Source: Bacillus tequilensis KCTC 13622
GTDB taxonomy: Bacteria > Bacillota > Bacilli > Bacillales > Bacillaceae
DNA: 64,000 nt
Direction of reading: 5' to 3'
Assembly: GCF_000507145.1 (NCBI RefSeq)
Contig: NZ_AYTO01000008.1
Location: 186,001-250,000, forward strand
This document shows, piece by piece, positions 1 to 8,107 of this stretch (its first letter is position 1; each line of letters starts with the position of its first letter). A program made the translations under genes and the position numbers. A model generated the notes under the pieces. That model made no database searches. It was not told the DNA's origin and saw only the letters and a program-made list of their open reading frames with translations.

Positions 1-186
1 GTGCCGGCCAAATATGTCACGTGCTGCGCGTTCGGCGGCAAAGACTTAAAAACTCTTTATATCACAACGGCAACGGAACAAATGACAGAAACAGAAAGAT
101 ACGAGCAGCCTCACGCGGGAGGATTGTTTTCAGCAAAACTGGCAACAGGCGGATATCAGCCTGTTCCATTCGCTGGAGAAGTATAA
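1..186 (+). CDS. yvrE: SMP-30/gluconolactonase-like protein, C-terminal end (partial)
   Basis: This is the last 61 codons of a gene that begins before the window. The residues VTCCAFGG...LKTLYITTA followed by GGLFSAK are the characteristic C-terminal blades of the SMP-30/regucalcin/gluconolactonase beta-propeller family, which hydrolyse lactones using a bound divalent metal. The GTG at base 1 is simply the window edge and should not be read as the start. A strong terminator follows directly. Position next to yvrD and the B12 genes matches yvrE of B. subtilis 168; the substrate is unknown. Confidence 0.8.
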   Translation: MPAKYVTCCAFGGKDLKTLYITTATEQMTETERYEQPHAGGLFSAKLATGGYQPVPFAGEV

Positions 187-218
187 AAAAACGCATCCGA
201 AAGACGGATGCGTTTTTT
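186..218. terminator. Bidirectional terminator between yvrE and yvrD
   Basis: Perfect 8-bp GC-rich stem cgcatccg / cggatgcg with an AAAGA-type loop, flanked by A6 on the left and T6 on the right, so it can end transcription from both convergent genes. Confidence 0.9.
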
Positions 219-223
219 GCATA

Positions 224-1015
224 TTACAGAGAACGAATAATGCCGCCTTCGACGCGCTGTGCCGTGCCGTTAATGGCAGATGCAGCGTCAGACGCGAGAA
301 ATACGATCGTGTTGGCGACTTCTTCTGCTGTCGCATATCGCTGAATAAGAGAAGTCGGTTCATTGACTTTAAAATAGTCTTTGATGAATGTATCTGTATC
401 CTGTCCTGCAGCTTGTGCCGCGCCTTCCATATAGGATGCCACGCCCTCTGTCCAAGTAGGCCCTGGAAGCACTGAGTTTACCGTCACATTTGTGCCTTTC
501 GTCATTTCTGCCATTCCTCTTGAAAGGCTGATCAGCGCCGTTTTTGTCATTGAGTATGGAATCATTGTTGGTAGCGGTTTGACACCTGCTTCGCTTGCAA
601 TGTTTAAAATGCGGCCGCTGTTTTTGGCAAGCATTTTGGGAAGGAAGTGACGGCTTGTCCGAACCGCACTCATCACATTCACTTCAAAATATTGATTCCA
701 CTCCTCATCTGTCACATCGGCAAAGTCTTTTACCTCGAAGAAACCAAGGTTGTTGACAAGGATATCGATATCACCGATTTCATTGACTTTTTCAATAACA
801 GCCGCGGCTTCATCTGTTTTTGACAAATCGGCAGCCGCGCCGTGCACCGTTCCATATGAAGAAAGCTCTTCAACTGCGCGATTGACAGTTTCCTGTTTGC
901 GTCCGTTGACAATGACTGCCGCACCTTCTTGCAGAAAGCTTTTTGCTGCGGCTTTCCCGATACCTGAAGTTGAGCCTGTGATTAAGACGAGTTTGTCTCT
1001 TAGCTGTAAATCCAT
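224..1015 (-). CDS. yvrD: Short-chain dehydrogenase/reductase YvrD
   Basis: A 263-residue NAD(P)-dependent oxidoreductase of the classical SDR family. Visible motifs: TGSTSGIG cofactor-binding turn near the N-terminus, NNLG near residue 90, and the catalytic YSMTK (YxxxK) near residue 160, preceded by the serine in NIASEAG. The reading frame is open upstream to 1096, but the ATG at 1015 (MDLQLRDK) is chosen because a gaaaaagga ribosome binding site lies just upstream and it gives the normal SDR N-terminus. Substrate unknown. It is divergent from the cobalamin riboswitch operon and convergent with yvrE. Confidence 0.9.
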   Translation of the reverse strand: MDLQLRDKLVLITGSTSGIGKAAAKSFLQEGAAVIVNGRKQETVNRAVEELSSYGTVHGAAADLSKTDEAAAVIEKVNEIGDIDILVNNLGFFEVKDFADVTDEEWNQYFEVNVMSAVRTSRHFLPKMLAKNSGRILNIASEAGVKPLPTMIPYSMTKTALISLSRGMAEMTKGTNVTVNSVLPGPTWTEGVASYMEGAAQAAGQDTDTFIKDYFKVNEPTSLIQRYATAEEVANTIVFLASDAASAINGTAQRVEGGIIRSL

Positions 1016-1149
1016 AAGAATCATTCCTTTTTCTAGATGATGATATAAGTATACAAGATCAAATTTAGTGTTTACGAGGATTTTGCTTTCATACACACCT
1101 CAAGGGGAAAGCCGTTCGGAACGCATATACAAGCCTGTCGGTCATATAG

Positions 1150-1391
1150 TATAATTACTCCGAAAAAAGGATACCAATGTCAAATAGGTGCCGGTCCGTG
1201 AACAACAGCCGGCTTAATAGGGAAACCGGTAAAAGCCGGTGCGGTCCCGCCACTGTAATTGGCTATAGCGCCAAGAGCCAGGATACCTGCCTGTTTGATC
1301 AGCACGAAGTCTGCGAGGACAGATGATGTGTAAACAATAGGCTTTTTTGTGTTGTTTACAGCATCTTTACCGTCGTAGAGATGCTTTTTTT
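1150..1391 (+). promoter_or_regulatory. Cobalamin (B12) riboswitch with promoter -10 and terminator
   Basis: The 5' leader of btuF carries the conserved cobalamin aptamer: a ggtgccg...gggaa(a) segment from about 1186, paired gccgg/ccggt arms, the B12 box gccactg at 1250-1256, and ccaagagccaggatacctgcc. A tataat -10 box lies at 1150-1155 without a convincing -35. Downstream are two consecutive hairpins: tgtaaacaa/ttgtttaca (1329-1360) and a terminator gcatct.../...agatgc followed by T7 (1361-1391). The agatg at 1321-1325 can pair with catct of the terminator, which suggests an antiterminator. Known logic for this class: bound adenosylcobalamin switches the downstream genes off. Confidence 0.93.
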
Positions 1392-1413
1392 AATTCACTT
1401 AGGAGGAAAGGTT

Positions 1414-2358
1414 ATGAAAAAATCAGCCCGAATATGGACTGCGCTTTTGCTCGCTGCTGTTATGCTGGCAGGCTGCGGAAATACTGCGGATCAAAAGGAT
1501 TCCAAGGCAAAGCAAAAGACAGGAGCGTTCCCTGTCACGATTGATGATGCGTCCAATCAAGATGTGACCATCAAAAAGGAGCCGAAAAAGATTGTTTCAT
1601 TAATGCCGAGCAACACAGAAATTACATACGCTCTCGGTCTCGGTGACAAAGTGGTCGGCGTCACCTCAAACGATACATATCCAAAGGAAGTCAAAAAGGT
1701 TGAGAAAGTCGGAGACATGAATGTAAACGTTGAAAAAGTCATTTCTCTAAAGCCGGATCTCGTCCTTGCCCATGAGTCTTCCATGGCAGCGTCAGCGGAC
1801 GCCATCAAACAGCTGAAGGATGCGGGCATTACCGTGCTGACTGTCAATGACGCACAATCATTTTCCGAGGTGTACAAATCAATCGAAATGATCGGAGAAG
1901 CTGCCGGTGCAGAGAAAAAAGCCGATCAGCTCGTGAAAAACATGAAATCAGATTTGCGGGATATTCAAGAAAAAGCGAAAACCATTTCAAAAAACGAGGA
2001 GAAAAGCGTATTTATCGAGGTTTCTCCGGACCCTGACATTTACACAACCGGAAAAGACACGTTTATGAATGAAATGCTGAATGTCATCCATGCTAAAAAC
2101 GCAGCAGCGGACCAAACAGGCTGGGTGCAAATGACAGACGAGGCGATCGTAAAACATAATCCTGATGCTATCGTGACGACAGACGGAGTGAAAGCGAAAG
2201 CAGTGGAAAAACGCGATGGCTGGAGCGAAATCAATGCTGTGAAACATCATCGTGTGTATGATGTGGATCCTGATCTTGTGACACGTTCCGGTCCCCGTCT
2301 GATCGAAGGGGTCGAAGAACTTGCGGAAAGCATTTACCCGGATACATTTAAGGAATAA
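1414..2358 (+). CDS. btuF (yvrC): Vitamin B12 ABC transporter substrate-binding lipoprotein
   Basis: A 314-residue periplasmic-binding-type lipoprotein that captures corrinoids at the outer face of the membrane. It has a lipoprotein signal peptide with lipobox LAGC (Cys21), followed by a BtuF/FepB-type fold with the typical VSLMPSNTEITYALGLGDKVVGVT start and KPDLVLAHE segment. The ATG at 1414 is used (aggagg 1401-1406); the frame is open from 1381. The gene lies directly under the cobalamin riboswitch and overlaps btuC, so the substrate assignment rests on both family and riboswitch. Confidence 0.93.
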   Translation: MKKSARIWTALLLAAVMLAGCGNTADQKDSKAKQKTGAFPVTIDDASNQDVTIKKEPKKIVSLMPSNTEITYALGLGDKVVGVTSNDTYPKEVKKVEKVGDMNVNVEKVISLKPDLVLAHESSMAASADAIKQLKDAGITVLTVNDAQSFSEVYKSIEMIGEAAGAEKKADQLVKNMKSDLRDIQEKAKTISKNEEKSVFIEVSPDPDIYTTGKDTFMNEMLNVIHAKNAAADQTGWVQMTDEAIVKHNPDAIVTTDGVKAKAVEKRDGWSEINAVKHHRVYDVDPDLVTRSGPRLIEGVEELAESIYPDTFKE

Positions 2359-3382
2359 TCGTTACGCCGCATATTTCATCAGTATTTCATTTTTAGCTGT
2401 AAGCATCGTCTTAGGCATTTCTTGCGGAAGCCTGCAAATTCCCATCCCCGCTATCTTTCGTGTCTTTTGGCATGAAGGCTTCGGCGGCTCTATCGGCTCT
2501 GATGACCCGATGTACACCAATATTATGATGAATATCAGACTGCCGAGAGTTATGCTGGCCGCCCTTGTGGGGGCGGCTCTTTCTATCGCAGGGACCGCTT
2601 TTCAGGGGCTGCTGAAAAATCCGCTTGCTGATCCATATACGATCGGTGTTTCATCCGGTGCTTCCGTCGGAGCGGTTGTGACCTTGTTCTTTGGCCTGAG
2701 GCTTCCTGTGATCGGAGGATTTACACTCCCGGTTGTGAGCGTGGCCGCGGCACTTGTCACAATTGCTGCGGTGCTTTCCTTCAGCCGTCTCGTTCATGCT
2801 TCAATGTCTGTTTCGACCCTCATTTTAACAGGGGTTATCATCAACTCATTTTTGGGCGCATTGATTTCTCTTATCATCGCCCTGACAGGTGACAACCTGC
2901 TGCCGATTGTGCATTGGCTGCTTGGCAGCGTCTCCATGCGGGGCTGGAGCTATGTGGTTTTGTTTCTCCCGTTTTTTCTTTTGGGAACCATTGTATTGAT
3001 CATAAACGGCCGAGAGCTGAATGTGATGACATATGGAGAAGACAAAGCAAAACTTCTCGGAGTCAGCGTTCAGCAGAGAAAAGTGCTGATTTTAATAGCC
3101 GGCTCTCTTTTGACGGGAAGCGCTGTGGCTGTGTCGGGCACAATCGGTTTTGTCGGCCTTGTGATTCCGCATATCACAAGACTTTTGTGGGGAACGGACC
3201 ATCGGCATTTACTGCCGCTGTCCGCCTTGCTCGGAGCAGGCTTTCTCGTTTTAGCCGATTTGCTTTCCAGAACGATCATTGAGCCGATTGAACTGCCGAT
3301 TGGAATTATTACGTCCTTGGCGGGGGCGCCAGTTTTCGCCCTTATTTTAATTCGGCAGCACCGCGGGGGGAAACGATTATGA
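2321..3382 (+). CDS. btuC (yvrB): Vitamin B12 ABC transporter permease
   Basis: A 353-residue FecCD/BtuC-family permease with about ten membrane segments. Landmarks are RLPRVMLAALVGAALSIAGTAFQGLLKNPLADPYTIGVSSGAS near the N-terminus and GTIGFVGLVIPHITR, the loop that docks the ATPase. Translation appears to start at TTG 2321, inside the end of btuF (38-nt overlap), with aagggg about 9 nt upstream; no better start exists before the first membrane helix. This deep overlap implies translational coupling with btuF. It ends in an ATGA overlap with btuD. Confidence 0.9.
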   Translation: MRKAFTRIHLRNNRYAAYFISISFLAVSIVLGISCGSLQIPIPAIFRVFWHEGFGGSIGSDDPMYTNIMMNIRLPRVMLAALVGAALSIAGTAFQGLLKNPLADPYTIGVSSGASVGAVVTLFFGLRLPVIGGFTLPVVSVAAALVTIAAVLSFSRLVHASMSVSTLILTGVIINSFLGALISLIIALTGDNLLPIVHWLLGSVSMRGWSYVVLFLPFFLLGTIVLIINGRELNVMTYGEDKAKLLGVSVQQRKVLILIAGSLLTGSAVAVSGTIGFVGLVIPHITRLLWGTDHRHLLPLSALLGAGFLVLADLLSRTIIEPIELPIGIITSLAGAPVFALILIRQHRGGKRL

Positions 3383-4710
3383 TGAAGGCAGAAGGGCTGT
3401 CGGGAGGATATGGAGACAGCAAGCTGATCAACAATGTCAGTTTCACAGTGGAGAAGGGAGAATTCCTCGGTATTCTCGGCCCTAATGGAAGCGGAAAGAC
3501 CACGCTTTTGCACCTGCTGACAGGGACGCTGCCAGCCAAGGAAGGCAGCGTTTATTTGGCTGGCAGACCGCTTGCGGACTATAAACCGAAAAAACTGGCG
3601 CAAATCATGGCCGTTCTGCCGCAAAAAACGGATCAAGCCTTTACCTTTACCGTCAAAGAAACTGTAGCCTTCGGGAGATATCCATTCCAAACAGGATTAT
3701 TCAGACAGCATACTAAAAAAGATGAAGCCATTGTACAGGAAGCAATGGAGCAAACAGGAGTAGCCGCTTTTGCGCAAAAATCGATCCGTGAACTAAGCGG
3801 AGGGGAGCAGCAGCGGGTGTATTTGGCCCAAGCATTGGCGCAGCAGCCGCATATTTTATTTTTGGACGAGCCGACCAATTTTCTTGACCTGGCTTATCAA
3901 AAAGACCTGCTTGACCTCATCAGACGCCTGACAAGAGAAAACGGAATGGCAGCTGTCAGTGTTTTTCATGATCTGAACACAGCCAGCCTGTACTGTGATG
4001 AGCTCCTGTTTATGAAAAACGGTACAGCCGGGCCTAAGCAAAAACCGGAATATGCTGTCACCGAGCATCATATAAAGGCGGTGTACGATACAGATGTCAC
4101 CGCATTGGTTCATCAGAGCTCATCTAAACCGATGATTGTGATTCAGCCTGAAAAAGACAGCGTACAGCCGCGGCCTATCTTATTTGAAGCATTGCTGCAA
4201 GCTGGGTGCGATAATATTCTCCTGCAAACGGAAACCCCGCTTCGCACCCTGTCCTCAGCGCCTCTCGGTGCAGGGTTTTCATGGAGCAGGGCGCTGATTC
4301 ATAAACAGCTGCCACCCCAGTCGGATCCGATAGAAGGGCTGACGGGCTATTTATCTGAAAACGGTTTTCGTCTGCAGGAAACGTGTGCTATGGCTTCTCC
4401 GGGACGGCTTGACCGTTATGTATATCGAACATATGAAGATGGAGATTTATCCGTTTTCATCTGCGTCATGAGCGGCTTTTCAATATGGATTTTGATCAAT
4501 GGTTATGCCGCAGATCAATTCTTCGTCAAAGCTCTGATGAACGCCGAGGCAGAACGAGTGAAAGCGCTGGGAGACCGACGGGCAGAGGGGGATATTCTCA
4601 TCGCCGCGACGCAAACTCAGCAATCCGAAAACACAGAACGGCGGCTGAATCAATTGATACAGAAAGGGACAGCTGAATGTGTAAAAGAGGCTGCAGAGCT
4701 GTTTGAATAA
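3379..4710 (+). CDS. btuD (yvrA): B12 ABC transporter ATPase fused to adenosylcobinamide amidohydrolase (CbiZ)-like domain
   Basis: A 443-residue two-domain protein. Residues 1 to about 240 are a FepC/BtuD-type ABC ATPase with Walker A GPNGSGKT, signature LSGGEQQR and Walker B ILFLDEPT. Residues from about 255 to 443 resemble the CbiZ family (LSSAPLGAGFSW region, and a terminal DILIAATQTQ segment), which removes the lower ligand loop of pseudocobamides so the cobinamide can be rebuilt. Fusion of import ATPase and remodelling enzyme fits a salvage role. It overlaps btuC by 4 nt. The ATPase assignment is certain; the CbiZ activity is inferred from similarity I recognise by eye. Confidence 0.85.
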   Translation: MMKAEGLSGGYGDSKLINNVSFTVEKGEFLGILGPNGSGKTTLLHLLTGTLPAKEGSVYLAGRPLADYKPKKLAQIMAVLPQKTDQAFTFTVKETVAFGRYPFQTGLFRQHTKKDEAIVQEAMEQTGVAAFAQKSIRELSGGEQQRVYLAQALAQQPHILFLDEPTNFLDLAYQKDLLDLIRRLTRENGMAAVSVFHDLNTASLYCDELLFMKNGTAGPKQKPEYAVTEHHIKAVYDTDVTALVHQSSSKPMIVIQPEKDSVQPRPILFEALLQAGCDNILLQTETPLRTLSSAPLGAGFSWSRALIHKQLPPQSDPIEGLTGYLSENGFRLQETCAMASPGRLDRYVYRTYEDGDLSVFICVMSGFSIWILINGYAADQFFVKALMNAEAERVKALGDRRAEGDILIAATQTQQSENTERRLNQLIQKGTAECVKEAAELFE

Positions 4711-4731
4711 GTCTGTAAAGGAGACATATGG

Positions 4732-5313
4732 ATGAAACTATATACAAAAACAGGCGATAAAGGACAAACGAGCCTAGTCGGAGGCAGAACGGACAAGGAC
4801 AGCCTACGCGTCGAAAGCTATGGCACGATTGACGAGCTGAACAGCTTTGTCGGACTTGCTTTGGCAGAGCTTTCCGGGCAGCCCGGCTTTGAAGATTTGA
4901 CAGCCGAGCTGCTGAACATCCAGCATGAGCTGTTTGACTGCGGAGGCGATCTGGCGATAGTCACAGAAAGCAAAGACTATAAACTAACAGAAGAATCCGT
5001 TTCCTTTCTAGAAATGCGGATTGATGCCTACACAGCAGAGGCGCCAGAGCTGAAGAAATTTATTCTTCCAGGCGGATCGAAGGGGGCTTCGCTTCTCCAT
5101 GCGGCACGAACCATTACAAGGCGGGCGGAGCGCCGAGTGACGGCGCTGATGAAATCAGAGGAGATCCATGAAACAGTGCTGCGTTATCTGAATCGCCTGT
5201 CCGACTATTTCTTTGCAGCCGCGCGGGTTGTGAATGTGAGAAGCGGCATTGACGATGTGGAATATGAAAGAAGTGCTATTGTGTTTCGGGACCGAAACAG
5301 CAGTGAATCATAA
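4732..5313 (+). CDS. yvqK: PduO-type cob(I)alamin adenosyltransferase
   Basis: A 193-residue PduO-type ATP:corrinoid adenosyltransferase, which attaches the 5'-deoxyadenosyl group to reduced cobalamin. The N-terminal MKLYTKTGDKGQTSLVGG is the ATP-binding motif of this family, followed by RVESYGTIDELNSF, and the C-terminal RRAERR...LNRLSDYFFAAAR helix is the conserved corrinoid/ATP site. ATG 4732 has aaaggag upstream. It is the last gene of the riboswitch operon, 21 nt after btuD, and completes an import, remodelling and activation set. Confidence 0.95.
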   Translation: MKLYTKTGDKGQTSLVGGRTDKDSLRVESYGTIDELNSFVGLALAELSGQPGFEDLTAELLNIQHELFDCGGDLAIVTESKDYKLTEESVSFLEMRIDAYTAEAPELKKFILPGGSKGASLLHAARTITRRAERRVTALMKSEEIHETVLRYLNRLSDYFFAAARVVNVRSGIDDVEYERSAIVFRDRNSSES

Positions 5314-5325
5314 AAAAAGAAAACG

Positions 5326-5361
5326 AAAGCCGGCGTGTTCAAATGCATGCCGGCTTTTTTT
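5326..5361 (+). terminator. Terminator of the B12 operon
   Basis: Stem aaagccggcgtg / catgccggcttt with an 8-nt loop and a T7 tail, immediately after yvqK. Confidence 0.92.
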
Positions 5362-5488
5362 GTTTTTCATTCTGTCACTATCCCATTTTACGACAAAAAA
5401 TGAACCTTATGAATTATTGACCTTAAAATGGAAAAATGAGATATTGTAACAAATGTATGTAAAAAATAGGAAGTGAGGGCTCTGATAG

Positions 5489-6757
5489 ATGGTGAAATTA
5501 ATTGAAGGTAATAGCATCTGGAAGAGAAATTTCAATTATCTTTTTTTCTCAAGAATAGTCAAGATATCCGGCGATATGTTCGCATTTAATTCAATATTAT
5601 GGTTTTTAATTTATGACGGCAAAGGTGCGATCGGGACCGCTTTATTGATTGCTGTCACCTTTTTGCCGGAAGCTGTTCTGGCGCCTGTGACGGGTCCTTT
5701 CATGAAACAGAACACGCTGAAATTTTGGATGTACTTTTCAGATCTGACAAGGGCTGCGATTGTCTTGATTATTCCTCTTTGCCATTTTGCAGGCTTTTCT
5801 CCGCTGTGGTTTGTCATGACTCTTATGATTGTGCATTCTGCTACAGGGGCTGCCTACAATCCCGCCTCCATAGCCTTAATTCCCCAAATCGTAAATGAAC
5901 AGGGCATTCAAAAAGCAAACGCTGTACTGCAATCCTCCGCTCAAATTGTCCGGCTCGGAGCTGTCACGTTATGCGGTGCTTTTCTGACATTTATCAGTCC
6001 TTCTTATACAATGCTTATCGCACTAGTTCTCTATCTGGTTTCTGGCTTTCTCGTCCTTTTTATTAAGCACACTGCGGTTGAATCTCAATCAGAGTCAGCT
6101 GCTGTTGCGCAGAGAGGCACATATATCGGCAGACTGAAACGCGGTTTTACGCTTGTCAGAAGACATCAGATTTTATATCCGCTCGCTATTTATTGTATCT
6201 TTATGAATTTTGCGGCCGCTCCTTGGGAAGCACTCTCAGCCGTTTACGTTGCGGAAGATTTAAACGGCCAGCCGATCGTGTATTCACTTTTAAAGGCCGC
6301 CACTGCCGGAGGCGCGTTTTTATTGGGATTTGTCTTGGCAAAAGTCAAAGTGAACAGGTACGGCCTGCTATTCGTAACGGCCGGCATTATTGAAGGGTTT
6401 GCTTTCTTTGTTACCGGGATGAATACCTTTTTGCCGCTCGTCTTTTTTGCTGCATTCACCTTTGGCGCCGCAGTCAGTGCTGTTAATGTTCCAGAATACA
6501 CGATTATCCAAACCTCTGTGGATAATGAGGATCAGCCGCAGGTCTACGCCGTTATACATATGATCTCAAATATATCTATACCTGCCGGAGCTGTTATTTG
6601 CGGATATGCCGCGAATGCTTTTGGTTCGGGAACAGTGATCGCTGTCGGAGGGGTTGTTGAAATTATTGCGGGTATCGGAATTTTGCTGTTCACTAAGCTG
6701 GCTAAAGCAGAACAATCCGACCTGATTAAAGAAAGGGAAGCAAGTATTCATCTGTAA
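5489..6757 (+). CDS. yvqJ: MFS transporter, macrolide-efflux type
   Basis: A 422-residue major facilitator superfamily protein with about 12 hydrophobic segments. The N-terminal NFNYLFFSRIVKISGDMFAF arrangement and an Asn-Pro rich TM4-5 region (GAAYNPASIALIPQIV) are typical of the MefA/macrolide-efflux subgroup. ATG 5489 is preceded by ggaagtgagg. It stands alone between two terminators upstream of lia. The substrate is unknown; a drug or metabolite exporter is likely from family only. Confidence 0.85.
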   Translation: MVKLIEGNSIWKRNFNYLFFSRIVKISGDMFAFNSILWFLIYDGKGAIGTALLIAVTFLPEAVLAPVTGPFMKQNTLKFWMYFSDLTRAAIVLIIPLCHFAGFSPLWFVMTLMIVHSATGAAYNPASIALIPQIVNEQGIQKANAVLQSSAQIVRLGAVTLCGAFLTFISPSYTMLIALVLYLVSGFLVLFIKHTAVESQSESAAVAQRGTYIGRLKRGFTLVRRHQILYPLAIYCIFMNFAAAPWEALSAVYVAEDLNGQPIVYSLLKAATAGGAFLLGFVLAKVKVNRYGLLFVTAGIIEGFAFFVTGMNTFLPLVFFAAFTFGAAVSAVNVPEYTIIQTSVDNEDQPQVYAVIHMISNISIPAGAVICGYAANAFGSGTVIAVGGVVEIIAGIGILLFTKLAKAEQSDLIKEREASIHL

Positions 6758-6767
6758 AAGGATTTTG

Positions 6768-6798
6768 AAACGCCATGCCTCGTGCATGGCGTTTTTTT
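6768..6798 (+). terminator. Terminator of yvqJ
   Basis: Stem aaacgccatgc / gcatggcgttt with a CTCGT loop and T7 tail. Confidence 0.92.
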
Positions 6799-6820
6799 GT
6801 GCCTATGGGTCCGGCACAAG

Positions 6821-6889
6821 ATACGACTCCGGTCTTATGTAAAAATCAACCTCTGATTCGTTTTGCGCAAAAGCCAATTTGTTTAAGAT
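6821..6889 (+). promoter_or_regulatory. LiaR box and liaI promoter
   Basis: An imperfect 7-4-7 inverted repeat atacgac-tccg-gtcttat lies at 6821-6838, the size and place described for the LiaR operator of B. subtilis. A sigma-A-like promoter follows: ttttgc (6861-6866), 17-bp spacer, taagat (6884-6889). The box sits just upstream of the -35, the usual place for a response-regulator activator. It should drive liaIH strongly under cell-wall antibiotic stress. Confidence 0.85.
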
Positions 6890-6919
6890 GAAGACAAGGA
6901 AAACGAAAGGAGGATCTGC

Positions 6920-7300
6920 ATGAAGATAAACATGAAAACGATAGGCGGATTCTTATTCATTGTATTTGGGATCTCCGTCTTTTTTGGAGGAGGAAGCTTC
7001 GGCTTTATCATCCCGCTCGCAATCGGGAGCTTGATGACATACGCAGGAATCAAAAGGTTTGCCGCAGGAAAAACCATCACGGGAATCATCTTGGGCGGTA
7101 TCGGAGTGATCATGCTCATCTGCTCACTTCCGTTTGTCGTCGGAATCGCGCTGGCGGCCGCTATGGTGTATTACGGCTGGAAGCTGATGAAAAACGGATC
7201 AGCGGATAACGGTGTAGCATCTTTTGATCCTGAACCGGCTTCGGCTGCATACCAATCTCACTTTGATGACGAATGGGAAGAATTTTTGAAGAAAAAATAA
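6920..7300 (+). CDS. liaI: LiaI, membrane anchor protein of the Lia stress response
   Basis: A 126-residue small membrane protein with about three hydrophobic segments in its first 90 residues (FLFIVFGISVFF, IIPLAIGSLMTYAGI, IILGGIGVIMLICSLPFVVGIALAAA) and an acidic soluble tail ending FDDEWEEFLKKK. In the well-studied Lia system it recruits LiaH to the membrane during envelope stress. aaaggagg lies 6-13 nt before ATG 6920. First gene of the LiaR-driven operon, 26 nt before liaH. Confidence 0.93.
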   Translation: MKINMKTIGGFLFIVFGISVFFGGGSFGFIIPLAIGSLMTYAGIKRFAAGKTITGIILGGIGVIMLICSLPFVVGIALAAAMVYYGWKLMKNGSADNGVASFDPEPASAAYQSHFDDEWEEFLKKK

Positions 7301-7326
7301 TATCAGCATATTAGGAGGAATCAAGT

Positions 7327-8007
7327 ATGGTATTAAAGAGAATGAGAGACATGTTTGTTGCGTCAGTTCATGAAGGCCTTGATAAACTGGAGAACCCAAA
7401 GGTGATGCTGAATCAATATGTCCGTGATATGGAAAGCGACATTGCAAAAGCAAAACAAACCATTGTGAAACAGCACACAATTGCCTATCAATTTAAGAAA
7501 AAATATGAAGAAGCAGCTGAAGCGGCAGGCAAACGCAAAAATCAGGCACAGCTCGCATTTGACGCAGGCGAAGAAGAGCTGGCGAAAAAGGCGCTGACTG
7601 AAATGAAGTATTTAGAAGGGAAGGCTGCTGAGCATCAAGCGTCCTATGAACAAGCAGACAGTCAGCTTGCTGAGCTGAAAGAACAGCTGGCTGCACTTGA
7701 AACAAAGCTTCAGGACGTAAAGGATAAAAAACAGGCGCTGATTGCCCGTGCAAATGCGGCGAAAGCAAAAGAGCATATGAATACGACCTTTGACAAAATT
7801 GACAGCGAAAGCGCGTATCGCGAGTTTTTGCGTATTGAAAACCGTATTGAAGAAATGGAAATCCGCGCGAATTATTCAAAGTCAGCGGAAGCCGGCACAG
7901 AACTCACACGCAAAGAATTCTCAGACGATGTGGAAGCGGAGATTGAAAAAATGCGGGCCCTCTCGCTGCAAAAATCAGATCAGGCATCACAAGCAGCAAA
8001 TGAATAA
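7327..8007 (+). CDS. liaH: LiaH, PspA/IM30-family envelope stress protein
   Basis: A 226-residue member of the phage-shock protein A family. The sequence is almost entirely heptad-rich and charged, predicted as long coiled-coil helices; MLNQYVRDMESDI AKAKQ near residue 25-45 is the family's conserved first helix. Such proteins form large rings or rods that protect the cytoplasmic membrane. aggagg precedes ATG 7327. It is the main output of the LiaRS system, and the downstream hairpin should raise its level relative to liaGFSR. Confidence 0.95.
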   Translation: MVLKRMRDMFVASVHEGLDKLENPKVMLNQYVRDMESDIAKAKQTIVKQHTIAYQFKKKYEEAAEAAGKRKNQAQLAFDAGEEELAKKALTEMKYLEGKAAEHQASYEQADSQLAELKEQLAALETKLQDVKDKKQALIARANAAKAKEHMNTTFDKIDSESAYREFLRIENRIEEMEIRANYSKSAEAGTELTRKEFSDDVEAEIEKMRALSLQKSDQASQAANE

Positions 8008-8050
8008 GCGGAACAGGGAAGGATTTGCGGACAATTCCTTCCCTTCCGCG
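8008..8050 (+). terminator. Intra-operon hairpin after liaH
   Basis: Starting right after the liaH stop codon: gcggaa...gggaaggatt pairing with aattccttccc...ttccgc. It is a long stem without a T tract, so it is better read as an mRNA 3' stabiliser or partial terminator. It fits the known short liaIH transcript with occasional read-through. Confidence 0.8.
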
Positions 8051-8075
8051 CGTATCAATTCACAAGCTTTTCCTT

Positions 8076-8081
8076 TATAAT
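8076..8081 (+). promoter_or_regulatory. Candidate weak liaG promoter (-10)
   Basis: A perfect tataat 27 bp before the liaG start; no good -35 is visible. Its position agrees with the known weak constitutive promoter that supplies liaGFSR. Confidence 0.6.
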
Positions 8082-8107
8082 AGAATGACTGAGAAGGATG
8101 AAATCGA

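Noticed and set aside
3070-3690. Minus-strand frame of 206 codons across btuC and btuD
   Set aside because: It covers two well-supported plus-strand genes; length results from codon bias only.
7199-7480. Minus-strand frame across the liaI-liaH junction
   Set aside because: Opposes two strongly supported genes and spans their RBS region.
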